NCBI RefSeq assembly: GCF_904848185.1
Contig: NC_051061.1
Span: 21,694,514 to 21,758,513 of the forward strand
Origin: Acanthopagrus latus
Lineage: Eukaryota > Chordata > Actinopteri > Spariformes > Sparidae
Direction: 5' to 3'
Length of the DNA: 64,000 nucleotides
The notes beneath the pieces are model-generated. The model was not told the DNA's origin and searched no databases. It saw only the letters and a list, made by a program, of their open reading frames with translations. Each line of letters begins with the position of its first letter. Position 1 is the first letter of the stretch. Below, piece after piece: positions 13,342 to 24,803 of this stretch. Both the position numbers and the translations under genes were made by a program.

Positions 13342-14513
13342 TTAAAGGGACAGTTCCCCACTAAATAATCGTTATTTCCCCCCTCTAAGCTGTAGTCCTA
13401 TTGTCGATCTAAATCCATTTTGGTGTGAGTTGCAAAGATTTAAAGATGTCTGCCTCTCTTTTCAGAAATCATGAGCCGATTACTCATGTTAATCCACAAA
13501 CCTCGTTGTGAGCATTTTCATGTTGTAACTATTTTCTTTCCATATCACTGCACAGAAGGAAGCAAGGGGCAGGCTGACATAATAATTCAGGCCGGGTAAT
13601 CTAATGTGAGTCCAGGAAATTCTCCACAATCAGTTGTGTTATCTTTAAGTTTACACTTTAGCCAGTTTCTCCTCTGAGGGGGCAGAAGCACACACACTGT
13701 AAGCTCCAGTACAAGTACAGATAACAGATTTAAAAAAAGAAAAAAAGACTCAGAAGTACTGATCCAAAGTCTTTACTCAAGAAAAAGTAAGAAACTACAG
13801 GCTCTGAAATGTAGAGTATCCCTCTGAAGGACATTTCTAGCAGCAACAAACCTTTTCTCCCCATTCCAGTCTCGCTCTCTGTTTACGTGTTCTTACATCA
13901 TCAACATCATTTCATCTCGCTACGTCTGCCGGTTGTGATATACACTGAAGAAATTGAAATCAGTCTCATAATGTTGGAAAATAAGAATAATCCATAATTC
14001 ACCTGAAATGTTGAAAGTTGTAATGAGCCTGTTTTGAAAATAAAATGCAAGGAGAAGAAAGTACAGATATTTGTGTTCAAACAGGAAAAGTAAGAAGATG
14101 TAAGACAAGATAAATAGCAGCACAGATACATGAAAAACCAAGTATTACGTGCAGTAACGATGTCTTCATATTTAGCTCCTTCCCATCTCTGATTTCATGC
14201 AAATAATTAAGGAATAAATATACATACATACAAACTGAAAGGGAATACAGATTTCTGCTCTTCGCAGCGTACTTTTCATGATTTAAGTCTTCCTAACATG
14301 GACGTATGTTTTCTCTTTTTCAAACACCAACCATGTCCCTCAAACTCCTGCAGATATCTGTAATCTTGCAGCATCTTGCAGCACTTTGCTCCCTCTGAGT
14401 TTTTTTTTTTTTCCTGTGCTGTCATTTTTCTTGCCACACTACATTTATATATGGCAACACTGGTAAGAGGAAAAATGTGCACTTTTGATTTTGTGCTGAA
14501 CTGTCCCTTTAAA
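13342..14513. mobile_element. TTAAAGGGAC-type MITE interrupted by other repeat sequence
   Basis: The left end starts TTAAAGGGACAGTTCCCC at 13342 and continues with family-typical phrases (TTTTGGTGTGAGTTGCAAAG, TCTGCCTCTC, TTTCAGAAATCATGA, CTGCACAGAAGGAAGC) to about 13580. The matching right end, GTAAGAGGAAAAATGTGC to CTGAACTGTCCCTTTAA, lies at about 14460-14513. The roughly 850 bases between belong partly to another repeat (13690-13890), so the element appears to have been split by insertion. No transposase is present; it is non-autonomous. Confidence 0.6.
13690..13890. repeat. Diverged dispersed repeat shared with 18985-19365
   Basis: The phrases CCAGTACAAGTACAGATA, CTCTGAAATGTAGAGTAT, CCCTCTGAAGGACATTTCT and CCTTTTCTCCCCATTCCAGT recur in the same order at 18985-19365. 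The AGTACAAGTA part also resembles the tandem copies at 34960-35655. Confidence 0.5.
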
Positions 14514-15934
14514 TGACATCTCACAGGAATCTGTAATTAGCATTAGTTGCTCGTGGTCTACCACCTGTGACCCCGACCAGCTCAGACGTCTCAGTGCTTC
14601 TCCGGTCTTATCCTGCTTTCTCTGTAATGAGGTGTGTAGAGCCCCCTACTCTCTATGGACCAATGTCACCTTCATAATCCAAGATTTGGACTTTGAGGGG
14701 TCAGGGATGTGCAGCTCCCTTCTCAGGATTACTGACTGGACTGTCTGTCGCGGGGTCTGTCGTCTGTCTGAGGGGCCGAGCGGGGGGATCCTTGGCCTTC
14801 AGCTGGTGTCTAATCTGGAGTGGAAGGCCTAGTCTTGTCTGAGCTGGCCTCGGGGTCAGACGGTTACATTTATCTGTACGTATGTGTGTCACAGATAAGG
14901 ATATTTCTAAAATAGAGCTTCTGACTACAGGATAGAGGCTTCTGGACACAGCAGATACAAGCCCCCATGGGATTATATTTAATAAAGTTATGCTGTGGAA
15001 TTTCATTAAGACTATGGACGAGGATAAAAAAGGTGTGAAGAGTTTGCGACTCGAGGACTTGTTGGCTTCTAACAGAGATCCTACAATAAAAATTAATGAG
15101 GGACAATAATGTGTGCGCCTTCAGCGCCGGAGAAACACTTCAACACTTCACACCGAGATCATTTGCAGGCTTTCAGGGATTTAATCTGATTTCACAATTA
15201 ATTGGTTCGTTAAACTTCTGCTCCTGGGATTAAATGAAAATTAAGGCGATGCCAGAATGGAGCTGGAAATTTCCCAAGACGGCGGCTGCACCAGTCAGTG
15301 TTTATCGCCCATCGATACAGACGCATCACTTCCCTCTTCCTGAGTGTGTTGTATTTCTTATGATATATATATATTTTTTTCATTGGACTCATAGGTTGTG
15401 GCAGGTACGTCAAGTGACAGTAATAATTTTGTGTGTCTTCATACATTCTTGGTGCACCTTCAGGGTAGAAATCCTGGCAGATGTGTCGTTTAGCATCGTT
15501 GTGATTCTAATTTATCTCGTAGTTTTTGAGGCAAAGGATTTTTTCAGCAGTGTCTGATAAGCCGTTTGGTGCTTGTGTCATGTACTGGTTACAATTTCTA
15601 ATTCAATCTAGAGAAGAAAAGATTTTATGATGGGATCTCACCAGCTGTGATGTCAATACCACATTATTACTCAGTGTTAATGGGTCAGACAACACCTGTC
15701 TTTGAATGCAGCCTTTAGTTTGATTACATTTACATTTACATTACGCATGCTAGGGTGCTTTGGTCACCACTGTCTCCAGGTGCTTTCTCGTGGGGGAAAT
15801 GTTGGGTCTCACAAACTGAAAACTTTACTGGCCTACACTGTGACAGGTGGTAAACACATTCACACACTGACGTCAGACGCTTAAATGTTTCTGTGCTCAG
15901 CTACTCTCACACATACAATAACAATAACGATTAG

Positions 15935-16062
15935 AAACCGATGCAACAGCCGTCAGGAGTAATTTCAGGTCCAGTACCTTGCCTGAGGATACTTGATGTG
16001 CAGCAGGGGGATCCAGGTATTGAACCACCGGCCCTCAAATTAGCGGCTCCACCTTCTGAGCG
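15935..16062 (-). mobile_element. tRNA-derived SINE remnant
   Basis: Read on the minus strand, it starts GCTCAGAAGGTGGAGCCGC (A-box-like), then GGTGGTTCAATACC (B-box-like), then a tail with CAAGTATCCTCAGGCAAGG. This is the order of a tRNA-derived SINE head, and the second copy at 57746-57925 has the same layout. It is diverged and probably inactive. Confidence 0.6.
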
Positions 16063-16589
16063 GTAACAATACTGATAACTAAATACTGTGATAAACAAGA
16101 GGACTAAAACCAAAAGATAAGATGTAGACGTCTTTCTTTCTGCACTGTATGGAAGCAAAGGAAGTCACGAAAAGGGGAAATCAGACACTTTAATGATTTC
16201 TTAGGTCGATACCTGTAAATATCAGATTCACTACAGGTTCACCAGTGAAGACGGAGAGCCTGGAGTCATGATCATCATGAGTCTCACCAGAGGGATCAAG
16301 AATTTTTACAAACAGCACACTGAGCAATGCAAACCTGAATTCTCGATCAATCATGTGAATCTACACCTTGAACATACCTGATTTGTTTGATCAGACTTGA
16401 TTTCTCCCTCTCAGAACCTGTTGCATTGCTGTTCAATGCAGGGAACTGATAAGCCAACATGCTCCTCACAGGGCGTTAAATGCTAGCCAAAATGATACCC
16501 ATGCCATTCTCCCTTTGTCTTGTTGTCCTTTTCACTCTATAAATTGAGGCGCTGGTTCACAACAGCGAGCGTCAGAATGATTCCCACCC

Positions 16590-16690
16590 CTGCTATCAAG
16601 TTTCACGTCTTATATAAAGCCTTCGAACCGCTCCTGATCTGACTGAGCTCCATGCTTGATCTCCCTCTCCCCGCGGTCCTCAGTGAACAT
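16590..16690 (+). mobile_element. Possible LINE (L2/Rex-like) 3'-end coding remnant
   Basis: One frame reads PAIKFHVLYKAFEPLLI, then a stop, then LSSMLDLPLP. This loosely resembles the I-x-F-K-...-L-Y-K-A segment found near the end of L2/CR1-type reverse transcriptase proteins. It is short and broken by a stop, and the similarity is by eye only. Confidence 0.25.
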
Positions 16691-17599
16691 CAAGGTCCTG
16701 ATTCGTCACGGGCTCCATTGAGTTGAATTCCTCGTGTTGCCATGGTATCAGGGGAGCGCTGTCACTCATTGTCACTGCGATGACAAGTTCTCATTTTCTT
16801 TTTCCCACCGCTATATTTGCTCTTTTGAGACGAGAACTTGTTGCTCCTACTCGGGGAAAAAAAAACAGGCGGCGGAGCAAAACACGTCAGATGACATGAG
16901 GGGAGCTGATGGTTCATCTGAGCGCCACCAAAACAAACTCTGATCATTAATTTAGCCAAACAGAGGATCTGCCAAAGAATGCACCCAAAGTCAAACCACC
17001 AGGAATCTCCTCCCGCCCCTCCTCCTCCTCCTCCTTTCCCCCCTCGCCTTAGCTGCATCATACCACATCTAAAAGCTTCTGCAATTATCCTGTAATCACT
17101 CAAAACCTTCCTCTCAGCTGCTCGTGCCTTTGATGACTTCCATTAAGTCAAATTGTGAGACAACAGGCTGAACCCTACAGCCCAGTTTTTCCATCCTTGT
17201 GGGTGCACACACCAGCTGCTCGAAGTTATGCAGAGGAACTATTTTACAACCTCTGATCTTCTCTCTTTCTATCGTTGCTGTTCTCCTATATCTTGAAAAC
17301 ACAGCCACTGGCACTCGACGTATAGAATCGGTATAATATCAAACGTGGGTGCTGCTGGATGTTTTCCCCAGCATTTATTGGTGACGACAGACTCGAGATG
17401 CTCCCACTCCTTTCTCGATGATTGGAACGGAGCACTTGTCGCAGTATGGAATTAATATCAGCCTCAACCACAGGAGAGATCCTTATCTGGGTCATCCGTC
17501 TCATCTATAGCGCAGGAAAGTGTCTCCGTTCTGTTGTTTTTCTTCACGTCACCTTTCATTTCACTTTCCACTGAGCGAGTGCTACATCTGCGTCAGCAG

Positions 17600-17623
17600 C
17601 GGCACTCAGGGTGCTGAGTGCCG
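17600..17623. other. Perfect GC-rich hairpin, 10-bp stem, 4-base loop
   Basis: CGGCACTCAG at 17600-17609 is exactly complementary to CTGAGTGCCG at 17614-17623 around a GGTG loop. There is no flanking gene or repeat that explains it. Confidence 0.6.
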
Positions 17624-17904
17624 TTGTGCCGGTTTGATTAGGTGAGGCTCCGGACCCATCAAGGTTTGTTTCAATCAAATACCTCCAATCTAGTAGAACA
17701 GTGATCTTTAATACACACACTCGGAAATCTCTTCTCACCAATCACAGCCTGAGTCATAAACAGAGGAAGGGAAGTAACTCATTGCATTAATAACAAAACA
17801 ATTATTGTAATGATAGTAAGAATGGCATTTAATAGACTGTATACATCTGTTATGCTGCAAAAGCCCCCTTTAATTCAATCAAGCCCAATTCAATGTCACA
17901 AAAA

Positions 17905-18270
17905 AAATATTTAAATCCACTAGATCATGATTTTTATTTGGATCTGCATCCAGTTGTACTCACTCATAGATACCAGCCACCTTAATAAGACTGGATCCTT
18001 TTCATCTGAGAAATAAACGATTATCTTGGAATATAAAGAGATCCCATTTGGAAAAATTTGATTTTCCCATTGTAGGTCAGGTTGGCGTCAGTATCTGAAG
18101 AGTTGGAAATGAGAAAATCTAAAAAATCTACTTTCTTACAAATTGGACCTTTAAAGAAAGTGAGAAAAGAATCCTGGATCCATCCATTTATTTGGATCAA
18201 CACCAACAGTTAAAGGGATTTAGTAGTTTTGTGTAATCCGGCTAACAAACCAACCGACCAACCAACAAAT
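17905..18270 (-). repeat. Interspersed teleost repeat, copy 2 (inverted)
   Basis: This is the reverse orientation of the repeat at 3255-3610. Shared wording includes TTTATTTGGATCTGCATCCA, CATAGATACCAGCCACCTTA, ACTGGATCCTTTTCATC and an end with ACCAACCAACAAATG. The middle is diverged. Confidence 0.6.
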
Positions 18271-18984
18271 GGACTGTGAGAGAATAAATATAAATATTAG
18301 GTATTAAAGACAGAAAGAGGAAAAAGAAAGTAATAGAAGCTTCTCCTCATCACCCCAAACATTCAGCAATCTTCTCTCTCAGATTGTTCATTAGGGTTAT
18401 CCTCTGGGTCCGTTAGATTAAAAACATCACCATCTTTAAGATGGAAATTAAAGTACTGTGGTTACCTTTAATGTTAAATATTTTCCGCTGTCATATTTGT
18501 TCCCATCTTACTCAACCAGCTACTGATCCTTGGTCTCAGGCAATGAGTTATGCTTTTATGCTATTTCTAGTCCTATCCTCTAGTCCTCATTCTATGGGCT
18601 AAAAATAACATATGACATATGAAATTATTCTTTTCAAGAGTTTATTAGCCTCTCACAGTTCTGCAAAACCTTGGACCATGTTCACTGCCAGCCTCTATTA
18701 GCATACACTGCCAATGTTTTTCTAAGTGCCGCTTTTTATAATATCTGTGCGTGGAAACAAGGTGGAAGGTTTATAGTTATGGCAGATAATCAATGTAATG
18801 CTGTAGGCGTAAGGCGGGATAACTAAAGTAATTAGTCGCATATATGCACTACAAGGACCAAGACCATCCGCAGGAGGATTTGTTAATTGATGGCAGAGTG
18901 CTGAGGATGACTTGAGAGATCTACCGATGGTGTCCTCTTCTTTCACCTTCTTTAAAAACAAATGCAAATGCTAACCAAATCAAA

Positions 18985-19365
18985 AGTACACACATTCTTA
19001 TGTAAAAGTAATACAGTACACGCTCTGAAATATACTCAAAGTATCAGGCTAAAAAGTTTCCCTCTGAAGGACTTTTCTGTGCAAAGCTAACTGAACCGCA
19101 TGTCATACTAATATAATTCAAATGCTATTAAACTTAAAGGTGAAATCAGTGGGATCTGTCCCAGCTGTTCCTGAACGCGTCACAAAGATAGTGGCTGTTG
19201 TAGTCTGGTGCCATCACATACCCACATTTTGGGTTGGTTAAGTGTCCCGAGCAGCAACAAATTGAGAAAATAAGAAGATCCAGGCAGAGAGCTGCAAGTC
19301 TCTGCAGATACGAAATGCTAACACGCCTTTTCTCCCCATTCCAGTGTCCCTCTTGGTCAGTTTCC
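18985..19365. repeat. Diverged dispersed repeat shared with 13690-13890
   Basis: It carries AAAAGTACACACATTC, CGCTCTGAAATATACTC, CCCTCTGAAGGACTTTTCT and later CCTTTTCTCCCCATTCCAGT, in the same order as the copy at 13690-13890 but with more sequence between the last two blocks. Confidence 0.45.
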
Positions 19366-19835
19366 TCCTGTGCATTCTGCCTCGCTACATAAAGGGCCGG
19401 CACTCGACTTTCTGCAATGATCGTTAGCATTGGATATCATCTCTGAGGTGAGGATTCGTCCAATGGCAACTTAATTCCAGGGACATCTGGCCGACATATT
19501 TCACTGACGCTTTGACTGAATGTTTGAGTTCATAAATCCATCAAACATACGGATGAATAAATAAAACTAAAGCTTGTGTTGCCTCGTTATAGCGGAGAGA
19601 TTAAAAACACATCACCTCAAGGAGAGAGAAGAGAAACTAGTTGGATAATCGTTGGACTTCAGCACAAGGCCAAGTATATTTCTGAGCCTCACGTACAGAG
19701 ATGTTTTATAGAGCGAGCTGCAGACGACCACCCGCTCGACGCTGCTCCGGCTCTCCTGACTTGGCCTCTGTTGCAGCCTTCAGCAGCGGCGTGGGTGGGT
19801 GGTTCAGCCTTGTAACTCATGTCCTCATTGCTTAA

Positions 19836-19875
19836 ACACACACACACAGACATGTATTCACACACACACACACAC
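19836..19875. repeat. (CA)n microsatellite, interrupted
   Basis: Two short (CA)n runs separated by GACATGTATT, read directly. Confidence 0.85.
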
Positions 19876-22800
19876 TTCTAATAGATGTCATCCCACATTT
19901 ACAGTACCGGGACATTATCTGCGCTACATCCAGTTATTAACTCCACACAGTTAAACAGTCTGCGCTCCTCTCTGGTCACTTGGTGAAGCGTTTCCACCAA
20001 CCAGTGACCCAGAGCTCAGAGGAATGGGAGCTTCTCTGTATTAGGAGAGACAAGGCAGACTAATTCAATTATTTCTGCAGCATTACAGTCACTATTATCA
20101 CTGTAATGACTACATTGTATTCAGAGAATAGGCTTGCATGTGGCCATTTTGCCTGACTCATTACTCAAATTATGATGTTTGACAATCGTAAGTCAACTTC
20201 GACGCCGACTTTCTCCAATTAACTCTTCAAACTAGTTTTGTAAGGAGGAGAGTAGATCATTTAGCTTTTTTCCTGCTCACTTAGAAACAAGTTCTCCAAT
20301 AAAGTCATGCCTTCTAAGTTTAGTTTGGTGACGTTGTTTTGGTCAAGTTGGATAGGTCGGGTCGCGACTTGAAGAGTATGATCAAGTGGCTGAGACAAGG
20401 TTTCTCAGGAGGGTGGCTGGTCTTTTGGTGGCTCAGCAGTTGAGGAAAAAACATCCCTTTTCTTTTCCTCCACACTGAAAGGCGCGAGCTGACGTACAGA
20501 GAACAGGATGGATGATGCAAGCGGCAGCCAGCAACACAAACACAGCTTTTATTTTAGTACCAGGAAGCCGCAGTAGAGACCAGTTAGTCGGAGCAGCAGA
20601 GAGAGAAAGTGATTATATCTTATCTTGGAATAGACTTGAAGAATAAAGACTCACTAAAGAAAGATACTGAACTGGGACATCAGGTTTAATGCCACAGGAG
20701 GACAGGCCTTGTTGTGTGAGCTAGGTGAAATTGAGAATAAGATTAATTTCTGTTTTGCTGTGCTGTCTCAAGGATGTACTTTTTTACTATAACGTCCTCA
20801 ATTGATGCTGATTTCCTTTGACAGGATGATTCTTAAAACCTTTTGTCTGTTTGTGAAGCTTGAGAGAGAAGGCAGAACAACATTTCTTCGAGGTCCGAAC
20901 TGCAAATGAACCTGTCATTTTGTCATGAAATGAAATGTTTGACTGCTACAGCTTTACTTCAGGGTTGTGCATGAAAACAAAATCAGTCATTGATTCATTC
21001 ATATCACAGCTGGTGTGGGAAACAGTCCAAACAGCCTTGACATGTCCAGCACATCACTACAGACACTGGATCAAAACAGAGCAGAAACAACAACAACAAC
21101 AGTGAAAGCGGCAAAACACACTTAACCAAAATGTAGCTGAAGTGAAAGTCAGACTGTGATGGAATGCAGTGTTGTAGTTAAAGTCGCTATTTTGTCGTGT
21201 TTAGAGACACTGAGAAGCGTAATGATGCTTTTCTGGTTGCTGACGCTGGAAATTTGAAGGTCCCTCAAACATTTATTTGTTAATTGAAAGTTAGCCGCAG
21301 GATATTTATAATTTCTGAAGTTCTCTAACAAACAAGGTAAAAACACGTTTTCTTTGAGATCCTCCGACCCCTCTCTGTGTTCGTACGGATCCGGCCTGTT
21401 CTATTTGTGTTCCAGGGAGTACCTGGTCGAAGCTGCTTGTTTTTATCCCTTCGCCATAACCCTGAGCAGGAAACACCGTTTGAACAATGATGGATGCCAC
21501 TTTCGGGTCAAAATCAGGAATGCAGTGTCAAAAATGAGTTTCCACTTCCACACTATGGAGACAGAGAGGGCACGGAGTTCAAACAGACTGCTGCGGTCAA
21601 TGACGCATACAGCTTGACATTAAGTGTTGACATTTATTATTTTCTCTTGGCGCTGTAAACATGTGTTTTATGTCTAAAAAAAGCAAATCAAATTATTTCA
21701 CCTGGAACAACCTCTGTTGACTGTGGCTGGGCTTGTATTAAACACTGTGCAGTGAATTCTCAGCGAAAACACTTTCCAGTAGTTTCGGATGGCTTCTAAT
21801 CCATTTTTTAACAAATTCTTTCCCCGTGTTTTTTATTCTCTTACATTTGGCCCGTGGGGTGACATTTTTCTTTCCCTATTCTCCAACCAGAGGAAAACAG
21901 GCAGTGTTCCCTGCAGCGCTGCGATGCATTTTTTGGCGTCTCTCTCTCGTCAGCGCTGCTGTGTGGCTGCGAGGAAGCAGAGTTAGAGGATGAGTGGATG
22001 TGTGAGTGTGTGTTGAGGGGAGGGGACGTATCCACATGAACGAGAGGACCAAATTCCACATTAATCAGCAACAAATCACGTCAAACCGCAGGATCAAAGC
22101 GCTGTCGGCTTTAAAAGATGGCTTCTTCATGCCCTACGAACTTTGAAAAATGGCTTTCGGCTCGTCAAGAAGGCGACTTCCACCCAGAGACAGCGTGACT
22201 GTAGCTCAGGAGGTTCAGCGGCTCTTGGCTTCTTCTTCTCTCTCTCTCGCTGCTGATGCAAATAATGAACAGACTGAAATAAAGCTCAATATCTGACCTA
22301 CATTGTAAAAGCCTGGACTGAAGCAATTAATCTTTCGAAAAGCTTCTTAAGACAGGAAGCAAGTGCACGCCACCAATTTGTTAATTTAAATTGAAGGAAG
22401 TATAATAGCTGACACGGCTGCGCTGCCCTCTTCCTCGTCTTTGCTACTTTGCTGATTATCCCGGCGTCCGACACAAATCCATGTCAAAGTTCAGCCGCAG
22501 CCCGAGTTCGCAGAGTACATCATGACACGTACTGGCGTGAATTAGGAATTCATGAAATGTGTTATCATGGAAAGTGAAAAACGACAAAAACAGACATTTG
22601 TATAAATTTCTAGTGAGAATAAATGGTCTCGTTATATTTCAACAAATTGTCGATGTGTTAACTTCTTGTGGGGAAAGTGAAGCTGGTGCAGAAGTGTTTT
22701 TAACGACCCATAAAGAGTGATTCCACTGGTTTCAATTAGAAGTCCAGTTGTATGTAAGCTTATGAGAAAATCATCCTACTTCTCATTTGATTATAACCTC

Positions 22801-22914
22801 AGTAAAAAAGTTTCCTAATGAGTTTATGGCCTCAGTCACTTGTTTAACTCCTCTCCAATACAGCACGATGTTAATTTTATAAATCATGGTCCCATTTAGA
22901 GTAAAATAGGCGAT

Positions 22915-23125
22915 AAAGCAGAGTTTGCTTTAGAGTGTGGCTACCTTGTGATTGACAAGTCGGTACCACCGCGAGGATATCCTCCACAGCGTCGCCATCT
23001 GGACCAAATGTGGTCGCTCCTGGCTCCGATAGAAACAAGATGGCGACAGCTGCGATGCCAAACTGGAGACTTTGAAAACGGTAGTCCGCAGACCAATGGG
23101 CGACGTCACAGTGGGCTGTGTCACA
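22915..23125. repeat. Dispersed repeat with AGAGTGTGGCTACCTTGTGATTG start
   Basis: The sequence has the phrases GTGGCTACCTTGTGATTGAC, CAAGATGGCGACAGCTGC, CCAATGGGCGACGTCACAG and GTGGGCTGTGTCACAG. I recognise this wording as a dispersed element common in teleost introns. It has no coding capacity. Confidence 0.4.
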
Positions 23126-24483
23126 GATAGAAAATAGAAAATAGTGAATACTCCTCAGTATATGTGCACTAGAGTCTCAAGCTTCCACATCATACATTCG
23201 TAAGTTGAATATTGGACAATTACTGGCTTCCATCTAGCTGTTACGTCACAGAAGGTGAATATATTAATGTCCAGCACAGAGGTGAGCTCAGAAAAGTTTT
23301 CCCCCTTCAGCCAATGAATGTGAAAACAGTCTTCTAATGTCAAACTCGGCACATACATCATCCTGCAAACATCCAAGTGAAGTAACAACAAGCAAAACAC
23401 ATTTTTGAGTGGAGGAGGGGGAGTAAGTGAGGTATTTTTCTCAAGTTTTGGCAACATGATTTAAAATCAAACAACCCTCTTCTGGTATTTACACATCACT
23501 TTGAATGATAAAACATTTCCAAAACCAATAAACTCAGAAAGGATTGGCAGCAGTTTACCATCCAGATGTGCTGACAGGAGAGAAACCTTGATGGGAATAT
23601 TTCTGGCGCATCATGTCAACACGTCATCAAAACTCACTCCAGATTGCTGCGCGTGATACGTGTTGTACTTACTGTATTGACAATACTTCAATCTGTGTCA
23701 TATCACGTTCACAGTACATGCACATGAGCCGATTATCATATGAGGGGGTGAAGGAGGGCGTGGTAGCACCACAGCTAACAGCAGCAGAGCTAGAAACAAC
23801 TCTTCAAGATGGCAATTCAACATTTCTAAGCGTGAAGCATCTGGATAACTAAACCACCATTCAAAGATGGTATTTGCACTTGTAAGTATGAAACCACTGG
23901 ATCTATTTAACAAGACATCAGGACATTTTTTTGAGCTGCATTAGTCATAAGAAAACATGATATTCTTGACATCGGGACAACTTTCAACCATTTCATGACA
24001 GCTACACAAGGCTGCCAAGCTAAAGACCGCTGTCTGAGCTAAGCTTTTCTACATTTGCAAGTGTGAAACAATTAGGTATTTTTTTAAATGCATCCTTTTT
24101 TTTGCAGCAAAGTAAGGTGCCCACATTCGTACAGGCGTCATCCTCCAACATCCTGCCTCTCAATTGTTTTAGCAGGCTGCACTCAGATCACACAAACGTC
24201 GGCGAGCCATCGGGGTTGTTCAGCTTCACTCACCGCTCGTCTTCAGCAGCTGTTGAACGGGACCTGTGAACCCCTCGCGGGCTTAACACGAGGCCGCTGT
24301 GGTCCGGACATCTGGCTCGGCAGTAACCACACACGCTGGACAGAAGCAACTGGCTCGGTGTGCAGCATTCCCACACTGAATAATGGCCTGAATGATGGAG
24401 ATGAAAACACACCACAAGAGCTGATGAGAAAACCCAAAGTATTTTAAATCCATACACATCCATGAAATATCTCTTTTGAACCC
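23126..24483. other. Intergenic, no gene seen
   Basis: There is no supported gene. The part at 23893-24060 contains words such as AAGACATCAGGACATTTTTT and TTGACATCGGGACAACTTTC, which look like diverged relatives of the minisatellite at 55090-55925 in the opposite orientation. The remaining frames are spurious. Confidence 0.45.
23893..24060. repeat. Diverged relative of the 44-bp minisatellite family
   Basis: Two units of the ACATC-G/A-GGACA type are visible (near 23915 and 23970), each followed by a TTTC or TTTT stretch and then AGCTGC or AGCTAC. This is the reverse complement of the GCTGCAAA-TGTCC-GACAT wording at 55090-55925. Confidence 0.35.
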
Positions 24484-24803
24484 TTTTAAAAGGAGCACTG
24501 TGTATCTTTGGGGAGATGGACATTTTATCAGAAGAGAGAGATCTTCAGTGACTGATTTCCTTATGCCCAGACAAACTAAATAAACAATATCCCTTTGTTT
24601 TTGTGCGTGATAAAAAGTAATAAACAGTCTCATACTGTTTTACTTTGGTTCATATGTGGTGGACCCTGCCACTTAGCTTCAAACACTGTTCTGGAGATCA
24701 ATAAATATTTCTAGCATGAATTATTAGCTCACTAATATTGTAAAACGTTACATTTCTGAGTTGGATTTCTTGTAAAATGAAAAACTACATAGTGCCTCTT
24801 TAA
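24484..24803. mobile_element. MITE with TTTTAAAAGGAGCACT / AGTGCCTCTTTAAC ends
   Basis: The left end reads TTTTAAAAGGAGCACTGTGT and the right end, reversed, reads GTTAAAGAGGCACTATGTAG. They form imperfect terminal inverted repeats of about 20-30 bases around a 320-base AT-rich body without coding capacity. This is a non-autonomous DNA element. Confidence 0.6.

Larger units (their letters stand above)
14514..17904. other. Intergenic, no gene seen apart from listed repeats
   Basis: No protein-like frame is present. It holds a SINE remnant (15935-16062), a short LINE-like coding remnant (about 16590-16690), a pyrimidine-rich CCTCCTCCTCC tract near 17020 and a perfect GC-rich hairpin at 17600-17623. 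Confidence 0.5.
18271..22914. other. Intergenic, no gene seen
   Basis: The frames are short and not protein-like. It contains the dispersed repeat at 18985-19365, two (CA)n tracts at 19836-19875, an EGR-type motif at 19789-19797, a bulged inverted repeat at about 19973-20011 (GGTCACT...AGTGACC) and a short (CAA)n near 21090. The remainder shows no structure I can interpret. Confidence 0.5.
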
